Below, in pieces: positions 36,212-46,316 of a stretch of 64,000 nucleotides of DNA (position 1 is its first letter; each line of letters opens with the position of its first letter). Under the pieces are notes generated by a model. It had not been told where the DNA came from, did not search any database, and worked only from the letters and a program-made list of their open reading frames with translations. The stretch is from Oscheius dolichura (taxonomy: Eukaryota > Nematoda > Chromadorea > Rhabditida > Rhabditidae), in contig OW051496.1 of assembly GCA_932521035.1 (NCBI GenBank), positions 9,362,001 to 9,426,000 on the forward strand. The letters run 5' to 3'. Made by a program: the position numbers and the translations under genes.

Positions 36212-36981
36212 ATGGAACAATATCTCCCGTCCTACCAATTGCCAAAGGCTTTTTGGATAGATTCGCCTACTGGGTAAGACTGTTTCTAAGATTCTCTATT
36301 GTCCCTTCTCTTTTTAGAAGGATAAAGCCTAGTCTTATCCAAACTACAGTACCCGTCTACAGTTACCAGCCAACAGAAGCAGAACTCGTCCATGAGTGGC
36401 TGAAACCATATGGAATCCGCTGTGATTGCTGTAGAAGAGGAAGAGAGTCCGTCCCTGTTCCGTCAAAGCCAAAAAACCCACCCAGGAAGGAGAATTACAT
36501 GGTGAATTGAGAATTTCAAACGGGAAAATGGTAACTTTTTAGGATCTTTTGGATAAAATCATCAAAGAAACGATTCTTGAATGTGAGGAAGAAGAGAAAC
36601 TGGCTGAAGAACAGTGCAAGGCTCTCCAGGAAATTAAGGAAGCTGTTGCCCAGGAGGTTCGACTTTTCCCTAATTTTTACTGAAATTACCAGTTTCCAGT
36701 CTACCTTGAAGGCAAGAACAGTTCAAAAAGTTCAGAAGGAGGTGGTAAAGAGGAAATGTGTCCCCGAATTCGAACCAAAAGGGGCAACCAAGAAGCAAAA
36801 GAGAGAAAAGAACAGCGCCGTCTTCTTAGGAACGCCATCGGTTGGTTTTTGTCTATAAAACTTGTTAGACACTAAAACATTTCAGAATCTCTGTTCCACC
36901 ATTGATATCCAGGCGGATCTGGTCCGTCTGGCAGAGGAACAGAGCCGCAGCTGGGCCGCGGCTCAACCACTATCTCAGTGA
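36212..36981 (+). CDS. Small coiled-coil protein, unknown function
   Basis: Five exons, 36212-36273, 36318-36501, 36543-36656, 36700-36840 and 36886-36981, all phase-consistent, give 198 residues. The start MEQYLPSYQLPKAFW has an acceptor (CTACACAAG) one base before the ATG. Residues about 40-60 carry HEWLKPYGIRCDCCRRGRES, with a CxCC cluster that might bind a metal. Exon 3 is a charged helix (ILECEEEEKLAEEQCKALQE), likely coiled coil. Exon 4 is Lys-rich with a possible nuclear signal (KKQKREK). It ends with RLAEEQSRSWAAAQPL. I do not recognise the family. The perfect phase agreement over four introns argues it is real. Confidence 0.7.
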
Positions 36982-37482
36982 ATCTCCCAGTATTTATTAG
37001 GATCTTTGTAGCTTTTATATTTTTCAAATATTTCATATTTTAAGTAAACATTTGTACTTTCATTTGTCGTTACAGCAACTGTCAAAATTAACGGCACATA
37101 GCCAGGTCTGGCCCCGCCCAGTTACCTCTCTTCTCCTAGAAAAGTGAACCTTTACAAACTGGGTCACGGTGTCTACCATAACATGCTGAGAGGTGTCGAC
37201 TGACGAGGGTGTGGATATCAACATCTCACAAGAGAACATGGCGGCGGACTCGAATTTGACGGAAGGCGGAACGTCGTGGGCCATTACTTCTATCCAGAAG
37301 CGGAGATCCCCACTGTGACGACGTTGAACAATGGGTGAATGAAGAGGATCGCTGGCTAGGAAGGCAGTCGACCTGTACTAGTGGATGTCCAGGAGATTGA
37401 TAATATGCTGGGAGTGGACGATGACCAATCCCTTTTATCTAAAGAACTATGGTGTCCGTCTGTTTTGACCTGTCGAAAATTT

Positions 37483-37553
37483 TTGGCCTAATGGCTAAGA
37501 GACCGGTCGTGCGGTCGGAGAGACCCCGGGTTCGATCCCCGTCGCGGTCAGAC
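37483..37553 (+). repeat. tRNA-like / SINE-like sequence with A and B boxes
   Basis: TGGCCTAATGG (A-box-like) and GGTTCGATCCC (perfect B box) are spaced about as in a tRNA, followed by CCGTCGCGGTCA. The 5' acceptor strand (AAATTTT) does not pair with the 3' strand, so it is not an intact tRNA gene; a tRNA-derived SINE or pseudogene is more likely. An Arg-like origin is only a guess. Confidence 0.6.
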
Positions 37554-37616
37554 CTTTTTGCTTTTTTTGTTTTGAGGTCCTGGATATTTCGCCAAGTGTT
37601 TCTGAAGTATTTTTCG

Positions 37617-37797
37617 CAGCGGGACCCGTTCGTGGTGGGACGCCAACCCACAGGGTGACCGTTCGGTTCCTCCTTCTACCAATTTCTTTTGTTTTGCCTG
37701 TTTAGCATTTTGGTTGATCTATAAAATGTTTTCCGTGCGGCACCCCTTCGTGGTGAGATCCCAGCCTGTAGGTCGAGGGTTCGGTTCCTCCTTCGGT
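37617..37797 (+). repeat. Pair of tRNA-like repeats
   Basis: Two related blocks (about 37617-37675 and 37733-37795) share CCGTTCGTGGTGGGA-type and GTTCGGTTCCTCCTTC sequence, the latter resembling a B box. They probably derive from a Pol III-type repeat. Confidence 0.45.
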
Positions 37798-38395
37798 CAG
37801 GAGCACGGGGATGGTACCTCTTTGACAAGCATAACCAAAGGGAAGGGGTCACATGAGAGGGGCCAAACGAATATCTGCTAGCAGATACAGGGATGTGGGA
37901 GAGAGATAGGGGGAAGCGCTCAAGGAAGATCTAGGGAAGAGAGGCGCGCAGACGAAGGGACTAGAAGAGGACTGGGAGATCGGGTAAGGGACTGTGAGAG
38001 AAGAGGCTGAACGGGGAGAGGAGGAAGAGCGGAAGGGGCTGCTCGGGTGAAGCTGGGAAGAGGATGCTTGCAAGGGACGACGAGAGTCAGAGGACGGGAA
38101 TAAAGAACACAAGAAGATAAAAAACAAATTAATACCTCTAAAGATGGATAGAATAAATGAGAGCAAAATTCCGTTTCGCCCTTTAGCTACTGACGGAAGT
38201 TTGCTGATCGGAACGGCGGGGCTGTTTTTGTTAGAGAGAAGAGACTGCCCAGGGGGTTGGGGGAAGAACGGATGGGACTGGACAGGGGAGGGGGAAGGGA
38301 CCGGATGGAAAGAGGGGAAGGGATTGGACGCGGGAGGGGGAATGGACTGGACGGGGAAAGGGAGAAGAGCGCACGGAACTTCCCAGCGCGAGGTA

Positions 38396-38418
38396 AACCC
38401 ACAGTTGGCGCAGCCAAC
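38396..38418. repeat. GTTGGC-GCA-GCCAAC hairpin repeat at a duplication border
   Basis: CACAGTTGGCGCAGCCAAC forms a 6-bp stem with a GCA loop and sits directly at the edge of the PDZ-gene copy. The same sequence with the same left flank (AGCGCGAGGTAAA) occurs at 43352-43386, and a diverged one at 49183-49203. Confidence 0.75.
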
Positions 38419-38938
38419 GGGCCACCTGGGCGGACAGTGCCTGCTGGGTCCAGTGCTTGGCCTCGGCCGTCTCCGGGCGTTCGATAACCATCGTCACCTG
38501 GCCCTTCGTCTGGAGACCCTTGATGAGCAGGTCCCGGGCGACGTCCTTGTCGGTGACGGGCATCGCGTCAATGTCGATCAGCAGCTGGGTGGCAGCCAGA
38601 GAGCCGGGGTCACAGCGGGAGACGAGCACACGGTTCTGAAAAAAAAACAATATAATTAACTTTCTTCCAACTATTCGTTAGGTCAGTTTACTGTAATTCA
38701 AGTGCGTTGGATACTTCCCGGCCAGCGCTACAATTTCAGCCGGGCTGCGGAATTCAAATGGATAAGGCGCGCGCGCATCCCGCTAGGCTGTTCCTATAAA
38801 TGTGACCCGCTAAATTACTGTAATTTAAATCCTAGGACTTCTATTTGCCGCTGACTGAGCGGTTGATGCTCATTCGGGTTCAAAATACTGCGAGCTTCAA
38901 AAGTTTTCAAGCCATGTGCCGGTGTAAGAAGCCGGTAC
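38419..38938 (-). pseudogene. Partial copy of the two-PDZ gene (second exon plus intron)
   Basis: Nearly identical to 4730-5264, about 1-2 percent substitutions, covering the 5' part of the second exon and 300 bp of intron. It has a 15-bp deletion removing Thr-Gly-Asp-His-Val equivalents from the second PDZ domain, between short GTCA/ATCA direct repeats. The first exon and the last 70 codons are absent; the open frame runs on into unrelated G-rich DNA. It is likely a non-functional recent segmental copy. Confidence 0.93.
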
Positions 38939-38945
38939 AAGGGTC

Positions 38946-39064
38946 GTGCGCACCCGCACCCGTACCACCTCGGAAAGGCCTTTCTTTCCATTCAAAAAAC
39001 TTCAAAATTACCGTGCCTTTTTACACGCCTTCTACCGAGGTTTTATGGGTACGGGTGCGCGCAC
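38946..39064. repeat. Inverted-repeat element, CACCCGTA family
   Basis: The left end is GTGCGCACCCGCACCCGTAC and the right end its inverse (GTACGGGTGCGCGCAC); the inner ends are CCACCTCGG and CCGAGGTTTT. Confidence 0.8.
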
Positions 39065-39084
39065 CCAGCCGCCCGAGGAGAGCT

Positions 39085-39740
39085 GGCTTCGACCCGATTG
39101 TCGCTTCTACTGTTGGAAATGGTCAGGTACGTCATATTGCCGAGAATCTTCTTTCCGGCCAGGTTGTGGAATTTTTCGTTGACGGAGAAAAGGGCCTTCT
39201 CGGCCTTCTTGTCGACGTAGCAGAGGTCGGGGTTGTCGGGCGAGTTGTCCCAGAAGATCGGGACGCTGCCCCCACAGCCTTCCCAATGCGATCCTTGTAG
39301 TCGATCCACTCGTTCCAGAAGCCCTGCGTGTTGTGGCTGCCGTACTGGAGCACCTGGATCTGGCCCTCGAGCTGCTCCATTGTGTCCGTCGTTGTGTCCT
39401 TTTTGGTGCCTGCCGCTGAAGACGAAGTCGTGGTCGTTGTGGTAGACGTGGAGAGTTATCCGGGGTGCTGGGCGAGGAGGCAGCTTGTCACAGGGGCATC
39501 CGGGAGGAGTGCAGCGCAGCTCGCGGACGACAATGAGAATGCCATTCCGCTCGCCGGCACTCTTCTTGCAGACCGTGCCATCCACCAAGAAGATGGCCTG
39601 CCCCGTCTTGTTGTCCACGTAGCCGAGTAGTGCGCCCGCCGGCCGGCTCTTCCCCACGGAGAAGCTGTCCCCCCAGCGGACGAGCTCGCGGCCATCGCCG
39701 CCCTTCTCGATAAGGTCCTTGTAGTCGATCCATTAGCTCC
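39085..39740 (-). pseudogene. Frameshifted relic of a repeat-containing protein gene
   Basis: Codon use is GC-rich and protein-like but the reading frame changes at least twice. Segments include WIDYKDLIEK followed by GGDGRELVRWGDSF, GYVDNKTGQAIFLVDGTVCK, GILIVVRELRCTPPGCPCDK, LPPRPAPRITLHVYHNDHDF, then in another frame QGFWNEWIDYKDRIGK, then in a third VPIFWDNSPDNPDLCYVDKK and LFSVNEKFHNLAGKKILGN. WIDYKD and YVDxK recur, suggesting two copies of one domain. I do not recognise the family. With the frames broken and no linked exons found it is probably dead. Confidence 0.65.
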
Positions 39741-39741
39741 G

Positions 39742-41513
39742 GGGGATAGAGCAGGTATAAGACATGTCCAATCTTGTTCATCTTGTCTTCTACAAAACAC
39801 CGTTAGACAGAAAAGTCTGTGGGTTCTTCGAGAAGTCATCAAGACGGTTCTCCCCAATCGGAGGTCATGCTCGGCAGGACCGGCTAAAAAACCAAGTGGG
39901 GAGATCGGGCCCAGTGACTCAAAATGGCCACGGATCAGTTTTTTAGAGGATCGTTGCTGTCCCTTTGCTTCTTCTGGCGGAAGTAAACGATAACAAATAC
40001 AAAAACTTTATTTTTAAAAAAACGGACTTATTTTTCCGACGGAAAACAATGCTACAATTTTAAATTTAATAAAATTGGTAGGGGCCAACAATAGGGGAGT
40101 TGGAAACAACGTCTATTTTGAAAAAAAAAAGAAAAAAAAAAGAAAGAAAAACTGACACCCTGGAGAGTTTGATATCAGGGGGCATTTCCTACCGAGAGTC
40201 TTCGAAAGCCTCGATCGGCAGGAATAGCTGATTTTCGACCAAAAGTTGGATTGTTTTGAGCAGTTTTTCAGACTTTTCCTTTCCGCTTTTTCATTTCTGA
40301 CGTTGAAAAGGCTAGAGGCAGCCTTGAGGCACTTTTCCGGGAAGAGGTATTCCAGGAGAAGCTGTGGTGGGGTCACAATCTGGGATTTGGGCCAGGAAGG
40401 GACGGCAACGGGGAGGAGTGTCCAGGAGGATGGTATTGGGCCCGAAAGGACAATCTCTTGGATTTTTCGATGAATCCAAACTTTCCCACCTATAAGTAGG
40501 AAGATAACAGAGAGGAACGTGTCTGAACAACTGGAGAGTGGACAACAACAGACCTGAGGAAGACGGGGAACGGCTGGGGCCAATGGCAGGCAGAGAGGAC
40601 TGGGGGAGCACAGGAAATAGGCAAGCTTACAATGAAAAGGTTTAGAAAAATAGAAAATTAATATTGAACTAGTGGACGATTGGGAGAACAGTGGGGAAGA
40701 GGTAGAAATGAAAAGATTGGAGGGATAAATAGCTTTTTTTTTTGAAGATTTTTGGTATTATGATTATTTTTTTGTGTTTTATTGCTTTTTTAAAATGTAT
40801 TTTAATGTTCTATACATGGTATTAAAATGTTTTTAGCTATAGAAATAGAGAATAAGTAAGAAAAACTATAGAAAAAGGCAAAAAATGAGAAAAAAAACGG
40901 TGGAATACCGGGGATAGCTGGCATTTTTTGTGTTTTTATATTTTTTTGAATGTTTTTGGTGTTTTAACATATTTTTTTGCGTTATATAATACGATATGAG
41001 GATAAGTAAACTCGCAAATATATGGAGTAATGTAATGGCGATGGAATATTGGAAGGGCAGATAAGCACGGCGCGAAAGTAGCTGCTAGCGACATTATTGT
41101 TGTTGCAACAGCAACTTTTTCTTGTTTTCCATGAATCCTAAATCATATATTTTTATTATATATATATTATATATTATATATTATATATACTTAAAGTAAC
41201 AGTCTGGTCGGGGGTCAAGTTACGGTAGTACGTAGCGCGCGCTGCGTATTTTTTGATATTTAGTGAACCAGCTCCAAATTTCAATTCCCTTTATGTTGCT
41301 CTTTTTACATATTTCCTGCAATGCAATATATTCGACTGCCTACCAGAAGAATAAACAGCAAAAAAATTGAAGAAACCATGTGAAAATAACGAGAAAATGA
41401 TCAAAAACGAAAATAATGCTTTGAAATTCAAATGCAGTTTGGGCGGGACGTGGGCGTACTTGGGCGCACTCTTCTCCCCTTCCTTTAAAATACTATATTT
41501 AATAATAACTCAC
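39742..41513. other. Gap downstream of DM-like gene A
   Basis: It contains a segment duplicated at 45.3 kb (40021-40402), A-rich runs (40121-40150) and AT repeats (41152-41190). An unresolved C-terminal exon of gene A may lie near 41400-41500. Confidence 0.5.
40021..40402 (-). repeat. Duplicated 3'-flank segment, copy 1
   Basis: About 95 percent similar to 45262-45641. On the minus strand one frame is open in both copies (for example SQIVTPPQLLLEYLFPEKCL, then KAASSLFNVRNEKAERKSL), but it lies beyond the stop codon of gene B, so it is more likely a shared 3' UTR or a co-duplicated unit. It includes ATTTTTCCG...GCTACAATTTTAAA, also seen at 53904-53942. Confidence 0.75.
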
Positions 41514-43031
41514 GTCTATTGAGCCTTTGATAGGCTCGATGGCCGTCGACAATCTTACAGCCGGCACAATAGCACGTCGCACGGGGACATTTGATCCCAT
41601 CGCCTGGAAATTCTTTATTTTATTCCTAAAAATACTGGAAAACATGCCATCACGTGTTTGGCAGTTTTGCCAAAGATGGTAGTCGTTGTGCACTTGGCAC
41701 TTGGCGCAAAATCTTGGCCGTTTGCCTAAAGCCGGAGGAAAGGGGAGGAGGAGCGGCTGTGGCGCCTCCAGCTGTGGCGGTACTGCCTGTGGCTGTTCCA
41801 ACGCCCACAGCGGGCCCATCTCCACTTCCAGCATTTTCAATAAATTCTGGAAGTTGGCCTCCATCCTGCCGTCCCCTGCCTTCTCCTCTGGGGGATGGTC
41901 CCATTCTTCTTTTTCTTCTTCTTCTTCTTCTTCTTCTTCTTTTATCTCTTTCCCCCTTTCTAATAATCGAAGGCCATTGCCAACTTCGCATTTCACTGTC
42001 TTTTTCGATGGAGACAGTAGCGATGCCGATCCGTTTAAGGACCCATTTGAGGAGGAGGAGGACGTGCTGTCATAGTGGGAGAATTCCATCTGAAAATTCA
42101 AAATTACCGCTTTAATAAAACGATAAGATTAAGGATACCTCCTGTTTGAATTCTTCATCAAAGACGTCATTAAAGACGTCTAGAAGATGGCTACGGTCCG
42201 GCTTCTTTTCGAATTCCCTCTCCTCTTCTTTCTGAAAATGGTACCCAATGGCTGGTTATTTAGATTTCTATTTTTGAATACTTTTATCTTCGGCTTCAGA
42301 GGAAGAGAAGCTTCCGAGAGACTCGTCGTCCTCGTGGGCGCCGGTGGGCACTCCTCCTGAAGGGGCAGGTCCGCCGAGGAGGCGTCCTCATTCAGGAGAG
42401 CTGAGATAGGAAGACCCTGGTGGGAGATCCACGGATGAAGCTCTTGTCGATAATCCGTTGGAGGAAGAGGAGGTGGTGATTCTGGAGAGCCTTCCAGGGC
42501 CATAGAATTGACCAGCTGCCTGTCCTCGAGGAGGACGGCCTTCATCGAAGGGCTACCCGGAGGTAGAGGAATGTCCTCCACGTTTTTAGGAAGAAGATGA
42601 GACCAGTCATACTGAACTCTTAAACTTTTAAAAGAAAATAAGGGGCAAACTTGGCTGGCTTCGTTACGAGGATGGGCAGATTCGGAAGAATCTTGAGGAG
42701 TTTCCACAGTTGGAACAGTCTTAAAAATGGGATGCCTTTAAATAAAGTCAACTGTTGGAGAAGATAAAAGAGGCTTTGACTCACTTGGATGGGGGAGAAT
42801 CCCTCGGGGACTGCAGGTAGACCGCCGAAGCCGGCCCACTGCCCTCCAGCCCCGCGAGGAGGGCTTTCATATAGTGGAACAGCAGCCACTCCCTGAAAAT
42901 GGTTCTAATTTGAAATTTAGCTCACGTAGGGATGGTAGCGGTGGCTGGAGAATCCAGATGGCTTCCGACTGTAGCCGGGGTCAGCTCCCTTCTGATGGTC
43001 TGGAGGGGGAGTCTGCTCAATGGAATACGAA
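41514..43031 (-). CDS. DM-like zinc-module gene A (C-terminal variant DM domain)
   Basis: About seven exons: from ATG 43031 (MEYSYSIEQTPPPDHQKGAD), 42786-42891, about 42635-42734, about 42286-42629, 42138-42236, 41654-42089, 41514-41603; a short tail exon is unresolved. Shared modules: SSHRYHPY, SAHPRN, KKPDRSHLLDVFNDVF, a poly-Glu run and NFQNLLKMLEVE. The zinc module is RFCAKCQVHNDYHLWQNCQT, intron, RDGIKCPRATCYCAGCKIVD followed by GHRAYQRLNR. Ligand spacing C-x2-C-x2-H ... C-x4-C-x-C-x2-C is that of DM DNA-binding domains (DSX/MAB-3/DMRT), but at the C terminus, and Cys replaces the usual His eight residues after the first motif. Probably a nuclear DNA-binding protein; function inferred from the domain only. 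Confidence 0.75.
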
Positions 43032-43371
43032 TATTCCATTAAATCACAGGGCGACGGTTCGGTCGGCGTCTTTTGCTTTGTCTATATAGCCCTAACTGCA
43101 ATTGTTGCAAATTACAACATCGCTGACGGGATGAGATCAGGATGGTGCGGGAGAACGCGGAAGAAAGTTCTAAGGAAAATAGGGGCGCGGAAGAAGGGGA
43201 CAGAGGAGCTGGGCATAGAACAGTGAGAGAAGGAAAAGCGAAAGGGATTCGGCGGAGAAAGCGAAGAAGAGCACGGGGGACGGGACGCCGTGAGTCAGAA
43301 GAGGGGGAGAGAGTGCTCAGGGAGTTGGGGGAAGAGGGGAAGGGGCTTCCAAGCGCGAGGTAAAACCACAG

Positions 43372-43437
43372 TTGGCGCAGCCAACGTCCAGCCGAAGACC
43401 CCCCGCAAGGGGGCCGAAGACCCCCCGCAGGGGGGTC
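43372..43437. repeat. Hairpin cluster: GTTGGC stem plus two tandem C6/G6 hairpins
   Basis: GTTGGCGCAGCCAAC is followed by two tandem 22-bp units, GCCGAAGACCCCCCGCAAGG and the near-identical next one. The second forms a perfect GACCCCCC-GCA-GGGGGGTC hairpin. All three hairpins have a GCA loop. Confidence 0.85.
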
Positions 43438-44810
43438 GAAACGGCTGGTTGGAGATTTAAAGGAAGAAAGGAGGGGAAGAAGAGAGAAAGAATGATGTAG
43501 AAAGACTTTAAAAAGAAAAAGAGCTCTGCCGCCGGCGTCGGCCAAGAAGGCGGCCTCGGGCCAGCTGCAGCCATTACCATCTGGGCAAAGGCCAGGACTG
43601 AATAGGAAAGCGAAACATATTCTAAACCACTGATAAACTGTGATTAGAATAGAAAATGTTGGAAAGATATCAATATAGAGAGGAAGGGGAGAGAAAGGAG
43701 GAGTAACCAGGCCAAGACGTCAAATGATTAACTGAGCGCACAAAAGCGGAATAAAAAGCTCTTGGACATATTTTACAACGTGGGAATGAAAAAGAACGCA
43801 TAAAGTACAGATGATACGGAGTGATTAGCGCGTCAGATCAGGTACAATACCAGTGGCAGCTGCCATTGGAACGGGGGCAACTCTCGGGCCGGCAATCTTA
43901 TCACTGCCCCCTCGACTCACAGGCCAAGTGGCGCATGGGGGAACGGCAAAAAGATCAAAGATAATCACAGATCAGTGGGCAGGGTGCGGGTAGAAAGAGA
44001 CTGAAATTGTGGGTGGCGGGGTGGATCAAAAGGGAAAGTAGAAGGGACACCGCTTCTTGAGCAGATGAGTTCAGTAACAATCAATAGTGCCCTAAACCTC
44101 AAAACCCAACAGTCCTCAATCCTAATTAGAGTCAAAATTCGGAGCGTTCTGGCTATTTCCCAAAGAAATTGGGCAACAATATGGATGGGAAAAATTGGAG
44201 CAGTGAACCTGATCAGGTAGAGAGAAGATTACTGTAGCCGGCTCGATAGGAAGGGAAACACAGGGAACCGAAAGGAAAATAAACAATAAGCCAAGCTGTC
44301 GCCCCTTTTTGTCTCTTTGTGGAGAAAACGAACTGAAATATATAGGTAAGCGGACGGATCCGAAATTCTGATGGACGAGACCCCAAAACTGGCCCGTTTT
44401 GCAGCTCTACTCACAAGTGTAGAAGGAGCCAGATCAGGAAATTAATAAACTAATATGACCGGAATTTGAGAAGAGTAATGGTCAATTGTATAGTCGGTTT
44501 CCAACGGAAAAGCCGCGGCTAAAGGTTAATTCTGTAACCTCGCGCCACCAAAAATGAAAAATTACGCGTCTTTTCGGTTTGAACGGACTATAAACTGATG
44601 CATATTAGGCTGCAGTACGATGATAAGAATGAGCAATAGAAATGCGCTAATGGAAATGGCATTTACACTGACCAGTGGCAGCTGGCAAGGTCATGAGTTA
44701 AAATGGGAAGAGGAGCCACGGGCATCAATTGGAATCAATAAGGAGGGAGAGGGAGAGGGGGTGACACCAAATGGCACAAAACAACACTATTATCATCGTA
44801 CCCGGCACGA

Positions 44811-44942
44811 TAGTCCGATCCCCTGCACCCGTAAAATCTCGGCAGGAGAATCATCTTTATTCAAAACTGTATTCAAAACAAATCTGTGATGCTTTTATAT
44901 CTTTGTCTTGCCGAGACTTGACGGGTGCAGGGGATCGGACTA
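44811..44942. repeat. Inverted-repeat (MITE-like) element, best-preserved copy
   Basis: 132 bp. The ends TAGTCCGATCCCCTGCACCC and the inverse match over about 34 bp with two differences; each inner end carries TCTCGGCA. TA at both outer edges fits a TA target-site duplication as in Tc1/mariner-type elements. No coding sequence. Confidence 0.93.
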
Positions 44943-45261
44943 CTATTGAGGACTGGGCCATCATATCCGAATACTCAGGGACCACTGGCACGAAACTGCC
45001 ATCGGCTGTTCCCAGGGGGCATTTTATTATGGAAAACATCCCCGTTCTAGACTTCCTATAGTCTTTCCAAATAATAACTCACCTGGTGGAACAGTTCATA
45101 TCGAAGATTTTATCTGAAAATAAAGCATAATGTATAACAGAACCAGTAAAATAAATATATGAAGATATAAGGAATGAATGAATCATCATAAATCAAAGAA
45201 ATAACAGAGTATCTATTAGAATGTTCATTTTGATTAATATGAGTTGTATAATGAGGTAGTC

Positions 45262-45641
45262 CTTATTTTTCCGATGAATAGAATGCTACAATTTTAAAAT
45301 TCCAACAATAGAGGAGTTGGAAACAACGTCTATTTTGAAAAAAAAAAGAAAAAAAAAAAGAAAAAAAAAAGAAAAAAAAACTGAAATCAGAAGCGAAAAT
45401 ACCCGGGAGAGTTTGATATCAGGGGGTATTTCCTGCCGAGAGTCTTCGAAAGCCTCGATCGGCAGGAATCGCTGATTTTTGACCAAAAGTTGGATTGTTT
45501 TGAGCAGTTTTTCAGACTTTTCCTTTCCGCTTTTTCATTTCTGACGTTGAAAAGGCTAGAGGCAGCCTTGAGGCACTTTTCCGGGAAGAGGTATTCTAGG
45601 AGAAGCTGTGGTGGGGTCACAATCTGGGATTTGGGCCAGGA
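45262..45641 (-). repeat. Duplicated 3'-flank segment, copy 2
   Basis: Partner of 40021-40402. It lies 0.7-1.0 kb downstream of the stop codon of gene B, while the first copy lies about 1.1-1.5 kb downstream of gene A, so the segment was probably duplicated with the genes. Confidence 0.75.
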
Positions 45642-46316
45642 AAAGGAAAAATAGTGTATCATCGGAGTACAACACGTGGAGATGGGTACCAGTCTATAGA
45701 TTTGAACCCCTTTCAAGAAAAAAAAACTAGGAGGAACGAGCAGAGAACACTCTCTGCTTCGAATTGAGCAATAGGATGGCAGCAGGAGGGTACTACCCTC
45801 CAGGGGAAGTCCCACAACCATAGAAAATGACAACTGGGCAAGAAAATGGCTGGACGAGGTAGGGAACTATAAGGCTGTGCCTGTGGAAAATTGGCTAAGA
45901 ATTCGAACAGAATGGCCAATAAAGCGAAAAGAAGGATAAAATGGAGTATTTTGTGTACTTCTTAGATTTTTTGTATATTTTATGTTTTAAAAATATTTTA
46001 AACTATAAATTTTGTTGTCTAAGTACTGTATATACAGTGAAAGGAAGCAAACGGCTTGAAATCCGGAAAAAAAAAGAAAAAAAAAAGAAAGAAAAACAAA
46101 GAAAAGCGCTGGCCGACCAGCTGGTTAGTGTTTTTACACATATTCAAATGAAGTTTTGAGGAATTTTTGTAGATTTTTAGGGAGATTTAGAGGCCTGGAT
46201 ATTGTTAATCGAGAGGAGTTACCGGGAAAATACTTTGGAATAAAGGAAAGAAACGACTGGCAAGCTTGTGTAGGGACCAGAAACGCGGCGAACAGAGCAG
46301 GCTTGAAGATATAATC

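Larger units (their letters stand above)
36982..38418. other. Repeat-rich gap before the PDZ-gene copy
   Basis: No gene is called. It holds tRNA-like sequences (37480-37555, 37617-37675, 37733-37795) and G-rich sequence at 38230-38375 that resembles 43180-43350. Confidence 0.5.
43032..46316. other. Spacer between DM-like genes A and B
   Basis: No gene is called. It holds the hairpin repeats at 43372-43437, an inverted-repeat element at 44811-44942, the second copy of the 3'-flank segment and A-rich runs at 45337-45380 and 46064-46098. Confidence 0.5.

Noticed and set aside
37483-37553. Functional tRNA gene
   Set aside because: A and B boxes are good, but the 5' strand AAATTTT cannot pair with CGCGGTC, and the anticodon stem-loop has the wrong loop size.
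40113-40583. Separate protein-coding gene in the duplicated 3'-flank segment
   Set aside because: The frame is open in both copies, but there is no start or splice context, and it lies beyond the stop of gene B; the two copies are too similar to judge coding constraint.
43372-43437. CRISPR-like repeat
   Set aside because: Only two short tandem units without unique spacers, in a eukaryotic genome.
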